Below are positions 34,850-43,694 of a DNA stretch of 64,000 bases, one piece after another. The notes under the pieces are model-generated. The model ran no database searches. It was not told where the DNA came from and saw only the letters and a program-made list of their open reading frames with translations. This DNA comes from Beduini massiliensis. GTDB lineage: Bacteria; Bacillota_I; Bacilli_A; Erysipelotrichales; Coprobacillaceae. How positions within the stretch are numbered: the stretch's first letter is position 1; each line of letters opens with the position of its first letter. The DNA is taken from NCBI RefSeq assembly GCF_000829905.1, contig NZ_CDPP01000004.1, forward strand, positions 396,001 through 460,000, written 5' to 3'. A program made the translations under genes and the position numbers.

Positions 34850-34990
34850 TCTGTTTCCCCCTTTTATGTGTTTAATAGTAACATATTTTCTAATATTTTT
34901 ATATAATTTCTTATTATAAACATCTATATTTATATATTATCGAATAAAATTCATTCTTCTTTTATGTTAATATAGAGGTTTTGTCGATAT

Positions 34991-35346
34991 TTAGCGTGGG
35001 TTATCCTTTGTTGCCTCACAAATCCCAGATTTATGTATCAGGTCATTCAAACAGTCCTTCCTTAAGCAAAAACAATTTGCGTCAAATAAAGCATTGACAA
35101 ATTCTATACTGTTTGTCATGAAATCTTTGCTTTGATCACCTCTTAACAGGTTCGTACCAAGAGCGATATCCAATGCGTTGTGATAAAACACTTTTCAAGT
35201 ATTAAAAGACATACTAAATCACGCTGCTTAATAAAGCAAAATTCCCTCTTTGGCGTGTATAATTTTGGGATTGTTTTTCCCCCGGTGTAAAGCGATAAAG
35301 AGGATTCATCCATCATACGTCTACGATCTGATGATAAGGACTTCAT
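34991..35346 (-). pseudogene. Frameshifted gene for an unrecognised protein of about 118 residues
   Basis: Two overlapping minus-strand frames read as one protein split by a one-base loss in a T4 run near 35184: the first (from ATG 35346) gives MKSLSSDRRRMMDE...LVCLLILEKCF, the second continues YHNALDIALGTNLLRG...ICEATKDNPR and ends at 34991. Codon use looks coding on both sides of the break. I know no family for it. There is no clear RBS. A sequencing error at the T run is an alternative. The rest of the gap 34850-35395 shows nothing else. Confidence 0.5.
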
Positions 35347-35390
35347 CCTTTATTATTCTATCGCTTATTTTGTCTTTCTTATGACTACAT

Positions 35391-35420
35391 GAAAAAATCG
35401 TGAGAATAATTCTCACGATT
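35391..35420 (-). terminator. Terminator of prfC
   Basis: AATCGTGAGAA (35396-35406) and TTCTCACGATT (35410-35420) are perfect inverted copies; on the minus strand T6 follows. Confidence 0.9.
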
Positions 35421-35422
35421 GA

Positions 35423-37012
35423 CTATTTTCCAAACTCTTCCAAGATAAGTTCGGGATTATTCTTTTCAGCCCAGCGAATTCCCCATTCATTCGTAAATAG
35501 TAACAGGAAATTTCCTTTTAAATCTTGTATTTTCTTTGTATCTGATGATAAATTCAATCGATTCAGATCAATATCCTTGTTTCCAATCCAACGAATAAAG
35601 CGATAAGATAGATTCGTTCTTTCAATATCCACATTATATTCTGACTTCAAACGATGCTCCAGGACCTCAAACTGTAGGACACCCACAACACCGACAATGA
35701 TTTCTTCCATTCCTGATAATGGCGATTGGAAAATCTGGATAGCCCCTTCTTTGGCAATCTGTTCTACCCCTTTGACAAATTGCTTACGTTTCATCGAATC
35801 TTTGTTTCGAATGCTGGCAAAATGTTCGGGAGCAAAGGTCGGAATTCCATCAAATTCAAATTTGTTGGAAGCTGTGCATAAGGTATCTCCGATCGAATAG
35901 ATGCCCGGATCGAATATTCCGATAACGTCTCCGGCATAAGCTTCTTCTACCGTTTCACGATCAGAGGCCATCAACTGTTTAGATTGATTCAGCTTGACTT
36001 TCTTTTTGCCTTGTACATGATAGACTTCCATCCCTTTTTCAAACTTACCACTGCAAATACGCATGAACGCCATACGGTCACGGTGCGCTTTATTCATGTT
36101 TGCTTGAATTTTAAAGACAAATGCAGAGAAATGAGGATCAAATGGATCAATCAGCTGATCGCCTGCCATTCTTGGCAAAGGGGATGTCGTCATCGCTAAG
36201 AAATGTTCCAAAAACGGTTCAACTCCGAAATTCGTTAATGCCGAACCAAAGCAAACCGGTGATAACAGCCCTGAACGAACAGCTTCTAAATCAAATTCTT
36301 CACTGGCACCATCCAACAATTCAACATCTTCTCTTAATTTTTCACAGTGTTCTGCGCCAATTAAATCCGCTAAAGTATCATCTTGAAGATCCACTTTTAC
36401 GGTTTCTGCCATTTCCTTAGCCCCTTTTTTACCGAATGAGAAACGAATAACCTCTTTTTTCTCACGTTCATAAACTCCCTGAAATTCTTTTCCGGAACCG
36501 ATTGGCCAGTTAATCGCACACGTCTTGATGCCTAATTCCTGTTCAATTTCTTCCATTAATTCGTATGGGTCTTTGGCATCACGATCCATTTTATTAATAA
36601 ATGTAAAGATTGGGATATGACGCATCACACATACTTTAAATAATTTACGTGTCTGATCTTCGACCCCTTTGCTTCCATCAATCACCATGACCGCAGAATC
36701 TGCAGCCATTAACGTACGATACGTATCTTCCGAGAAGTCCTGATGTCCCGGTGTATCCAAAATATTAATACAATAACCATTATAATTAAATTGCAGTACG
36801 GAAGAGGTTACGGAAATCCCTCTTTGTTTTTCTATTTCCATCCAATCGGAAACCGCATGACGGCTGGATTGTTTTCCTTTAACCATCCCTGCCTCTTGAA
36901 TCGCTCCACCATAAAGCAAAAACTTTTCTGTCAGTGTTGTTTTTCCGGCATCGGGATGGGAAATAATCGCAAATGTACGACGGCGTTCTACTTCTTTTAT
37001 AAAATCTGCCAT
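35423..37012 (-). CDS. prfC: Peptide chain release factor 3
   Basis: 529 residues, normal length. This GTPase recycles RF1/RF2 after termination. G1 SHPDAGKTTLTEK, G3 DTPGHQDF and G4 NKMDRD lie in the first 150 residues; the remaining elongation-factor-like domains include GVVGVLQFEVLEHRLKSEY. GAGAGAGA before the ATG is a fair ribosome site. RF3 is absent from many Bacilli, so its presence is slightly informative about lineage. Confidence 0.95.
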   Translation of the reverse strand: MADFIKEVERRRTFAIISHPDAGKTTLTEKFLLYGGAIQEAGMVKGKQSSRHAVSDWMEIEKQRGISVTSSVLQFNYNGYCINILDTPGHQDFSEDTYRTLMAADSAVMVIDGSKGVEDQTRKLFKVCVMRHIPIFTFINKMDRDAKDPYELMEEIEQELGIKTCAINWPIGSGKEFQGVYEREKKEVIRFSFGKKGAKEMAETVKVDLQDDTLADLIGAEHCEKLREDVELLDGASEEFDLEAVRSGLLSPVCFGSALTNFGVEPFLEHFLAMTTSPLPRMAGDQLIDPFDPHFSAFVFKIQANMNKAHRDRMAFMRICSGKFEKGMEVYHVQGKKKVKLNQSKQLMASDRETVEEAYAGDVIGIFDPGIYSIGDTLCTASNKFEFDGIPTFAPEHFASIRNKDSMKRKQFVKGVEQIAKEGAIQIFQSPLSGMEEIIVGVVGVLQFEVLEHRLKSEYNVDIERTNLSYRFIRWIGNKDIDLNRLNLSSDTKKIQDLKGNFLLLFTNEWGIRWAEKNNPELILEEFGK

Positions 37013-37142
37013 TCTCTCTCTCCTTTATTATGATTCTTTTTTGTATTTATCTATCTCACATGGGTGTTACTCCTTTTTTACCAATGTCTATCCTACTAAA
37101 TTATGCCCAAGGTTGCAAGCCTCACTTTTAAAATATATGAAA

Positions 37143-37170
37143 AACAGCATAGTTTTTAGACTACACTGTT
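37143..37170 (-). terminator. Terminator of the Cof-type phosphatase gene
   Basis: On the minus strand AACAGTGTAGT pairs with ACTATGCTGTT (two G-U), followed by T5. Confidence 0.7.
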
Positions 37171-38026
37171 ATTGAATCAGTTTATAAATCGCTTCCGCTA
37201 CACCATCTTCTTTATCACTTGCGACAAGATACTTTGCTTTTTCTTTGATTTCATCGATCGCATTGGCAACAGCCACACTGTTTTCAAAAAGTTCAAACAT
37301 ACTCAAATCATTGGCGCCATCACCGATCACCATGACTTCCTCTGGACGGATTCCCATTTTTTGAATCGCCTGCATTAAAATCGTTCCTTTTTGAGCACCG
37401 CTGTTTGTTACTTCCATATTATTGAAGAAAGAGGATAAATAGGCTACTCCTTCTATTTTAGCAATCAATGGTCTTACTTGGTCTATTTTAGCTTTTGTTT
37501 CATCAAATCCTTCTACTTTATAGATCTCAATCGAATCCTTCAAAAAGCTTGGCAGATCTTCAACAAAGCGCATGGTCTGAAACGGCAGATAATTCGTTTT
37601 AAAATGATGTTCTGCTTCTTCATAAGTCCCTCCTGCCTGGGCTACTTTTCTTTTAATAAAAGCATCTTTCACATGATCGATATCCATTGTTGTAAAAACA
37701 CCTTTTGATGTATACAGCATAAAATGAAGATGTTCTCTTTTAAAGATGTCACACACCTGAATACATGCTTCTTTATTTAATAAGCAAGATGTCATGACCT
37801 GCCCAAATTCATCATAATACTGTGCACCGTTAACGGCAATCACCTGACATTTAATTCCTAATCCCTCATATACTGGCGTAATATCTTCATAAGCTCTCCC
37901 TGATGCAATGGTAAAGTGTACGCCTTTTTTAATGGCATAACGAATTGCTTCCAGATTCTTTGGCGATATTTGATGATCCTTTCCAACTAATGTTCCATCT
38001 ATATCACTTGCGATTAATTTAATCAA
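37169..38026 (-). CDS. HAD-superfamily phosphatase, Cof type
   Basis: 285 residues if translation starts at TTG 38024-38026, which gives MIKLIASDIDGTLVG and an 8-base gap to GAGAGG; the longer frame starts at a GTG that touches the site. Motif I is ASDIDGTL (nucleophile Asp), motif II the Ser/Thr in FTIASGRAY, motif III Lys in KGTILMQ, motif IV GDGANDLSMFE. A C2 cap lies between. Such enzymes dephosphorylate sugar phosphates, FMN or PLP; the substrate here is unknown. Confidence 0.9.
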   Translation of the reverse strand: MIKLIASDIDGTLVGKDHQISPKNLEAIRYAIKKGVHFTIASGRAYEDITPVYEGLGIKCQVIAVNGAQYYDEFGQVMTSCLLNKEACIQVCDIFKREHLHFMLYTSKGVFTTMDIDHVKDAFIKRKVAQAGGTYEEAEHHFKTNYLPFQTMRFVEDLPSFLKDSIEIYKVEGFDETKAKIDQVRPLIAKIEGVAYLSSFFNNMEVTNSGAQKGTILMQAIQKMGIRPEEVMVIGDGANDLSMFELFENSVAVANAIDEIKEKAKYLVASDKEDGVAEAIYKLIQ

Positions 38027-38097
38027 TTCCAACACCTCTCTTTTCTTTATACAATAGCATAAAAGTAAAAGAAAAAAGATATTTTTCTAAAATTGAA

Positions 38098-38400
38098 TTA
38101 AATGGATTGATAACGCCTTTCCATTTCATCATCGTTTAGTCCGGTTTGGATATAGCGATCCAACTGTCCCGGGGTAAATTGATTTAAAAAACCCAATTTA
38201 ATAAGATCCGTCTGATAAGTCGAAAATTGTTTTAAATCCAACTTTCGGGTGTCTAAATAATGCTGCATCGACGAAATTGCTTGTGCATATTCATCTAAAT
38301 AATTCTCTATATTAAATACTCGGTTATAAAAATCAAAATATTCTTCAATAAAGTCGACCAGTTCCTGCCCTTTCAATTGTCTTAGAATCTTGGCCATCAT
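38098..38400 (-). CDS. Small helical hypothetical protein
   Basis: 100 residues, predicted mainly helical, rich in Tyr, Leu and Gln (EEYFDFYNRVFNIENYLDEYAQAI). AGGAGTGAGGTG lies upstream. Two adjacent ATGs could both be used. No family recognised and no obvious partner. Confidence 0.6.
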   Translation of the reverse strand: MMAKILRQLKGQELVDFIEEYFDFYNRVFNIENYLDEYAQAISSMQHYLDTRKLDLKQFSTYQTDLIKLGFLNQFTPGQLDRYIQTGLNDDEMERRYQSI

Positions 38401-38512
38401 GTCTTCACCTCACTCCTAATGTCATTTATATAATACTATATTTTTCATCAATATTGAATAGAAGCCAGTCATATCTTAGTATGGGACAGAGAAAAGGGAT
38501 TAAACCAGGCTG

Positions 38513-39511
38513 TTAGAATAATCCCAATGAAATCCCAAGAAAAAGCATCCAAATACCAACTACAACAAAAAAACTTAAACGATACTGATACACTATAGCA
38601 AGATACTCACGAATAAAAGCACTTGGCAAATAATACATAGCGGTTCGACACCCGACTCCCTGTGCGGTTATTTTCAGCTTTCTGGCATAGGTCGAGGTTC
38701 TGAAAACATGATAATCATTGGTGACAAAGATACACGTATATTGTTGACTGAGATGATCCATGATTTTTTTACTGAACAGTAAATTTTCATAGGTAGATGT
38801 CGATTGATCTTCCACAATGATCACCGATTCATCAATGCCTTTATCTAACAAATATTGTTTCATTGCCGCGGCTTCTGACAGCATCTCATCTTCTCCTTGT
38901 CCTCCGGAAACAATGATTCTCGCTCTTCTTCCACCTTTTTGATAAACAGAAATCCCTTTATCTAAACGCAATGCCAATAAACGAGAAATCCGATATCCAT
39001 CAAGCAACCCGGCTCCATGAATGATGACATAATCACAACGGCTGTTTTTAGGCAGAAGACGATAAATCATAGAGTACAAGAGAAACGCTGTAAATATAAA
39101 TGCCGCATACAGCATCATCAAAATACAAAAGATCAACAAACTTAATACAAAACTAGAAAGGTCATAACGTGTCAGCGCAATAAAAACGATGCCCATAAAA
39201 GCAAAGATCCCGATGCCAAAATAAGCGGACAATAGATTCATTGGATGCAGTCCTTCTTTTTTTACCATCACAATCCCATTGCCGAGAAGTCCAATCGCTA
39301 AAATAAATAAGCACAGCGGAGAAGCAACAAAAACAAATAGCTGGATCAGCAGTACGATCCATTCGTTATGACGATACGTAATCGCTAAACCTAAGAAACA
39401 AAACATAAGGGTCAGCAATAAGTAAATACCATTACGAAATCGACGCAGTTCCTTTGACATTGACACCATAAAACAAATCGCAAAAAAGCCTCCCAGCAAC
39501 CACCATATCAT
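38513..39511 (-). CDS. YdcF-like DUF218 membrane protein
   Basis: 332 residues from ATG 39509-39511, after AAAGGAGGGAG; the longer frame has no site. Residues 1-165 contain about five membrane segments. Residues 170-310 are a DUF218 domain (DYVIIHGAGLLDG, RIIVSGGQGEDEMLSEAAAMKQYLL, ESTSTYENL-type QSTSTYENLLFSKKIM), as in YdcF, SanA and ElyC, which affect envelope precursor handling. A final membrane helix ends the protein. Function not known precisely. Confidence 0.88.
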   Translation of the reverse strand: MIWWLLGGFFAICFMVSMSKELRRFRNGIYLLLTLMFCFLGLAITYRHNEWIVLLIQLFVFVASPLCLFILAIGLLGNGIVMVKKEGLHPMNLLSAYFGIGIFAFMGIVFIALTRYDLSSFVLSLLIFCILMMLYAAFIFTAFLLYSMIYRLLPKNSRCDYVIIHGAGLLDGYRISRLLALRLDKGISVYQKGGRRARIIVSGGQGEDEMLSEAAAMKQYLLDKGIDESVIIVEDQSTSTYENLLFSKKIMDHLSQQYTCIFVTNDYHVFRTSTYARKLKITAQGVGCRTAMYYLPSAFIREYLAIVYQYRLSFFVVVGIWMLFLGISLGLF

Positions 39512-39614
39512 AGCTTCTCCCTCCTTTGTTACAAGTATAACATAGGAATCTTTCAATTTGTGCAAAAACCAGAATCCTACTTTCAATCATGGTATAGTCT
39601 AATGGGGTGATAAA

Positions 39615-40577
39615 ATGAAAAAAGCAGAAGTGAGTGCATATGATCCCAACTGGATCAAGCTATTTGAAGCTGAAAGAAATGTTTTCTTTGAATTATTATC
39701 AAAAGAAATAATCAATATCTTTCATATCGGCAGTACTTCCATTCCAAACATGTGGGCAAAACCAATCATCGATTTACTGATTGAAGTTAAAGATATCAGC
39801 AATATTGATCAGTATCAAACACAATGCGAAGCACTTGGTTATACATATTTAGGTGAATACGGTATTCCTAATCGCCGTTATCTGGAAAAAGAAATCGATG
39901 GTCTTCCACAGTATCATATTCATATTTTTCCTTATGGCGACCCTGAGATAAAAAAACACCTTCATTTTAAACGTTATGTCATCGAACATCATGAAGCCTT
40001 TATCGCGTATCGTGATACGAAAATAGAGGGAGCCGACCATTTCAAGAATGATCGTGAAAAATATCAGGAGCATAAATCAAAAATAATCCAAGAGATTGAT
40101 GAGAAAGCCGCAAGCCTTTATCAGAATTCATTGACACCAATGCGTAAAACTAAAAAATTATTGACTTATTTTGAATGTGTGGAAATTTTAACTTCTAAGA
40201 CCCATTATGGAACATTGTCTTTTTACACTGATATTCCTTACCTGCTGCCGCTTAACCATCTATATTACGATCATGCCCTCTACTTTCATTCCGGAATGAG
40301 CGGGTATAAACAAAAAGGGCTTCATCAGCCTGTATGTTTTAATGTTGTTTGTGATTTAGGTATTAATGAAGCGGCAACAACTAATAATTTTGAAAGTGTC
40401 ATGGTCTATGGCATTCTTGAAGAAGAAACTGAAAATCGGGAACTGATCTTAAATAAACTGATTGATCGCTATACTCCAAGCCGCCAAGACTATAAAGCCA
40501 GTATCCCTTTAAACAAAGGATGCAAAGTATTTAAACTGAAAATTGAGTACATGGTTGGTAAAAAGCATTTTCATTAA
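39615..40577 (+). CDS. GrpB-FMN-binding split-barrel fusion protein
   Basis: 320 residues, GGGGTGAT upstream. Residues 1-165 are a GrpB/UPF0157 domain (VSAYDPNWIKLFEAER, IGSTSIPNMWAKPIIDLLI, YHIHIFPYGDPEI), which belongs to the nucleotidyltransferase fold. Residues 172-320 are a pyridoxamine-oxidase-like FMN-binding split barrel (TYFECVEILTSKTHYGTLSFY, LYFHSGMSGYKQKGLHQP, VCFNVVCD), like the NimA/5-nitroimidazole-resistance group. Both domains are normally separate. Frame is continuous across the junction. Function of the fusion unknown. Confidence 0.85.
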   Translation: MKKAEVSAYDPNWIKLFEAERNVFFELLSKEIINIFHIGSTSIPNMWAKPIIDLLIEVKDISNIDQYQTQCEALGYTYLGEYGIPNRRYLEKEIDGLPQYHIHIFPYGDPEIKKHLHFKRYVIEHHEAFIAYRDTKIEGADHFKNDREKYQEHKSKIIQEIDEKAASLYQNSLTPMRKTKKLLTYFECVEILTSKTHYGTLSFYTDIPYLLPLNHLYYDHALYFHSGMSGYKQKGLHQPVCFNVVCDLGINEAATTNNFESVMVYGILEEETENRELILNKLIDRYTPSRQDYKASIPLNKGCKVFKLKIEYMVGKKHFH

Positions 40578-40585
40578 AAAAATTG

Positions 40586-40625
40586 TTGATTTTTAATTCG
40601 GACCATGATAATATGTAGTGGTCCG
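40586..40625 (+). promoter_or_regulatory. Promoter of tRNA-Glu/Trp with inverted repeat
   Basis: TTGATT (40586-40591), 17-base spacer, TAATAT (40609-40614). An 8-base perfect inverted repeat, TCGGACCA and TGGTCCGA (about 40598-40626), frames the -10 box. Confidence 0.5.
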
Positions 40626-40632
40626 ATAAAAT

Positions 40633-40708
40633 GGCCTGTTGGAGAAACGGTTAACTCACATGCCTTTCACGCATGCATTCACGGGTTCGAATCCCGTACA
40701 GGTCACCA
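40633..40708 (+). tRNA. tRNA-Glu (anticodon TTC)
   Basis: Cloverleaf with acceptor GGCCTGT / ACAGGTC, anticodon stem CATGC / GCATG, loop CTTTCAC (anticodon TTC), normal T loop TTCGAAT, discriminator A and encoded CCA. Followed seven bases later by tRNA-Trp. Confidence 0.93.
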
Positions 40709-40714
40709 TTTTTT

Positions 40715-40788
40715 AGGGGCATAATATAATGGTAGTATCACAGTCTCCAAAACTGTTCGTTCGGGTTCAAATCCTGATGCCCCTGCCA
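40715..40788 (+). tRNA. tRNA-Trp (anticodon CCA)
   Basis: Acceptor AGGGGCA / TGCCCCT, anticodon stem ACAGT / ACTGT, loop CTCCAAA (anticodon CCA), T loop TTCAAAT, discriminator G and encoded CCA. Co-transcribed with tRNA-Glu. Confidence 0.94.
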
Positions 40789-40800
40789 TTTAGAAATAAT

Positions 40801-40820
40801 GAGAGCGAAAGCTCTTTTTT
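40801..40820 (+). terminator. Terminator after tRNA-Trp
   Basis: GAGC-GAAA-GCTC hairpin (40803-40814) with a stable GAAA loop, followed by T6. Confidence 0.75.
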
Positions 40821-40907
40821 ATATATAAAATTATTAACACATTTATACTCCATAAAAAGAGAAACGTGCAGGCAAAAATATTTTTCACCTACTAACATAC
40901 GTAAAAA

Positions 40908-40943
40908 TACAAAAGGCATCTTCTTTATGAAGTGCCTTTTTAA
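40908..40943. terminator. Terminator-like hairpin at the end of the alcohol dehydrogenase gene
   Basis: AAAAGGCA plus CTTC pairs with GAAG plus TGCCTTTT with one bulged T. T5 on the plus side; it probably serves the minus-strand dehydrogenase. The remainder of 40821-40964 shows nothing. Confidence 0.55.
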
Positions 40944-40964
40944 ATAAAATGATTATAGGATGGA

Positions 40965-42146
40965 CTATAAACACATTTTATAAATATTTAAGCAGTCTTC
41001 CTGAGTTAACGGTCGATATGCAAGGGGCAGCATCTTTCGCCCATAACAAGCCTTTTTGGTCATTTCATCAAACTTACTTCCATCCAACCCTAATTCGGAT
41101 AAATAGACCGGTAAGCCTAACTCATCTTTAATGAATTGTTGTAATGCTTCAACTGCTTGAAAAGCCAAGGCTTTTTTATCCTCTGAATCTGGAATCCCCA
41201 TGACATTGACACCAAATCTGGCAAAATCATCTGCCACCGTTTCATCTCGTTCTAATAAGTAAGTCATCCATTTGGGTGTAATAATGGCTAACCCTAGTCC
41301 ATGCGTTAAATCCATGGTAGATGAGAATTGTTCCAACGCATGAAGTTGAGGCTGGGTTTTGAATCCAGAGGTACAAAAACTGTTTAACGCCCAGCTAGCC
41401 GCCCACAGCAACGTTGCTCTTGCTTCATAATTCTCTGGCTCTTTGATTGCCACAGGCAGTTGATTTCTTACTGTTTTAAGTATGGTTTCTACCACATTAA
41501 ACTGCAAAGGATACTTATCCGCATTCACAAAATAATTCATATCAAGAAAATGTGCCATAATATCGAAACCTCCACAAGCAGTTTGCATTGGGGGAACGGT
41601 AAAGGTATTGGTTGGATCTAAAAAAGCTGCTTTGGGTCGAATGGCTTCTCCGTTAATGCCACTTTTCACCCCAAGTTCAACATTACTGATAACACATGAT
41701 TTATCCATTTCACTGCCGGTAGAAGCAATTGTCGGTATAGCAATAACGGCTAAAGCATCTTTCCAAGCAATTTTTTCTTCTACTAAATCCCAAATATTAT
41801 CTGTTTCACTTAAGGCCGCTGCTGCAATCGCCTTACAACAATCAATCGTAGAGCCACCACCGATTGCTAACACTGTCTGAATTCCATGTTCTTTACACAT
41901 TGCAACACCTTTATTGACAGTTGTATGACGTGGATTAGGTTCCACTTCACCTAACTCGTACACGGTTACAGCATTGGTCTGCAGTTCGTTTATCACTCTT
42001 TTATATAATAGTGACTCCCTGATAAATGATCCTCCATGAGCAACTAATACCTTATCACCAAATTTTAAAACTTCTGTATGCAGATGACCTAATTGATCTT
42101 TCCCAAAATATACCTTTGTCGTATTCTGAAATTGAAAATCATTCAT
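40965..42146 (-). CDS. Iron-containing alcohol dehydrogenase
   Basis: 393 residues of the BdhA/YqhD-like group that interconverts butanol or other alcohols and aldehydes. NAD(P) binding GGGSTIDCCKA and STGSEMD; metal ligands in the FDIMAHFLDMNYF and MDLTHGLGLAI regions. AGGAGAAA precedes the ATG. It lies last in a run of leftward redox genes (flavodoxin, SDR, MATE) behind a divergent LysR regulator, suggesting a role in aldehyde detoxification or redox balance. Confidence 0.94.
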   Translation of the reverse strand: MNDFQFQNTTKVYFGKDQLGHLHTEVLKFGDKVLVAHGGSFIRESLLYKRVINELQTNAVTVYELGEVEPNPRHTTVNKGVAMCKEHGIQTVLAIGGGSTIDCCKAIAAAALSETDNIWDLVEEKIAWKDALAVIAIPTIASTGSEMDKSCVISNVELGVKSGINGEAIRPKAAFLDPTNTFTVPPMQTACGGFDIMAHFLDMNYFVNADKYPLQFNVVETILKTVRNQLPVAIKEPENYEARATLLWAASWALNSFCTSGFKTQPQLHALEQFSSTMDLTHGLGLAIITPKWMTYLLERDETVADDFARFGVNVMGIPDSEDKKALAFQAVEALQQFIKDELGLPVYLSELGLDGSKFDEMTKKACYGRKMLPLAYRPLTQEDCLNIYKMCL

Positions 42147-42230
42147 AATTATTTCTCCTATTCCTCTTAATTATTTTTATATTGAGACAATGCTTTATCC
42201 AACTTTATTTACTATAACCTAATCTTTTCT

Positions 42231-43604
42231 TTATTCTGTTTTTTGTAAAAGCGCAATTTTTGTTTTATAGACGGATCTCATAAAGAAGCATGCGATAAAG
42301 ACAACAATAGCTTCAGTCATCACAAAGGCATACCATACTATATCTATATTTCCTGTGTTTGCCAATAAAGCCGCAATTAAAAGCATCAAAATAAATTCCA
42401 TAATCGAAGTCAGCAGTGTTTTATTGCTTTCTCCAAGAGCTTGTAAATAAGAGCCGATGATCAATGTTGTTCCTAAAAACGGAAAACACAAGCTGATAAT
42501 TTTTAAAGCTTTCATCCCAATAGACAATATTTCACCGGAAGCATTGAAAATAGCTAATAAATCATTGGTAAACCCTTGCATAATAACAATTCCTAGAACA
42601 GCACATCCCCACACAATAAACAGACAGTATTTCATTGCTTGAATCATACGTGCTTTGTTTTTAGCTCCATAGTTATATGAGATAATTGAAACGACCGTAT
42701 TTTTAAGTCCCCATACCGGCATCATCACAAAGCCTTGTAAACGAACATAAATAACATATACAGCCGGTGCCGCCGTCGTAAATCCTAGTAGAATCTGATT
42801 CATTCCAAATACCAGCAAAGGACTGATCGCCTGTGTTAATGCAGCCGGTAATCCTACAATAAAGATGTCCTTAATTATTTTAAAATTCGGCTTTAACATG
42901 CCCAAATGAAAGTGGATCTCTTTGTTTGTAAAAATATTAAATCCAAAGGCTACTAAAGCAGCGCAAAATTGTGCTATGACAGTCGCAATAGCCGCTCCCG
43001 AAATGCCTAATGCCGGTATGCCAAAATAGCCGAAAATCATAATCGGATCCAATATAATATTGACGACTGCTCCGGTTAAAAGAGAGCACATTGAACCAAT
43101 TGTTTTACCAGTTGAAATCAGTAATCTCTCCATGATCACTTGTGTGCAAACACCAAAAGAGAATAGACATACAATAGAAGTATAAGCAGTTCCCAACTGT
43201 TGAATATGGAGATTGCTTGTTTGCATTTCATAAAACATTCTCGTAAAAAACATACCAAAGATAAAAAATACAATAAAACATAGCCATTCAATTACAATAC
43301 CGTTGCCTGCCGCCTGATTGGCTTCCTGATATTTCTTTTCTCCTAATTTTTTTGATAGGATTGCATTCACCCCCACGCTTAGACCCACTGTGACACTCGC
43401 AATTAAACTGCTTATTGGAGTTGCCAATGAAATAGCGGTCAATGCATCCTCACTAATTCTTGAAACATAGATACTATCTACTATATTATATAAAGATTGT
43501 ACCAACATGGATAATATTACTGGGACTGCCATTTTCAATAATAATTTTTTTATCGGAAGCGTCCCTAACTCATTTTCTTTTTCACTATTTAATTCATTAT
43601 TCAC
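42231..43604 (-). CDS. MATE-family efflux transporter
   Basis: 457 residues, starting at GTG 43602-43604, 6 bases after GGGAGGG; no in-frame ATG is close. The start PIKKLLLKMAVPVILSMLVQSLYNIVDSIYVSRISE and the second-half motif FIVGLPAALTQAISPLL are typical. Twelve membrane segments. Substrate unknown; it belongs to the DinF/MepA-like branch. It differs clearly from the MATE protein at 17591. It sits between the SDR and alcohol dehydrogenase genes. Confidence 0.92.
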   Translation of the reverse strand: MNNELNSEKENELGTLPIKKLLLKMAVPVILSMLVQSLYNIVDSIYVSRISEDALTAISLATPISSLIASVTVGLSVGVNAILSKKLGEKKYQEANQAAGNGIVIEWLCFIVFFIFGMFFTRMFYEMQTSNLHIQQLGTAYTSIVCLFSFGVCTQVIMERLLISTGKTIGSMCSLLTGAVVNIILDPIMIFGYFGIPALGISGAAIATVIAQFCAALVAFGFNIFTNKEIHFHLGMLKPNFKIIKDIFIVGLPAALTQAISPLLVFGMNQILLGFTTAAPAVYVIYVRLQGFVMMPVWGLKNTVVSIISYNYGAKNKARMIQAMKYCLFIVWGCAVLGIVIMQGFTNDLLAIFNASGEILSIGMKALKIISLCFPFLGTTLIIGSYLQALGESNKTLLTSIMEFILMLLIAALLANTGNIDIVWYAFVMTEAIVVFIACFFMRSVYKTKIALLQKTE

Positions 43605-43694
43605 ACTATACCCTCCCTACTTTTTTGATTATTTGATCTGTCTAAAATACTATTCTATTTGCAGTGATATTATTTCTACTATAAGATCACTTTC

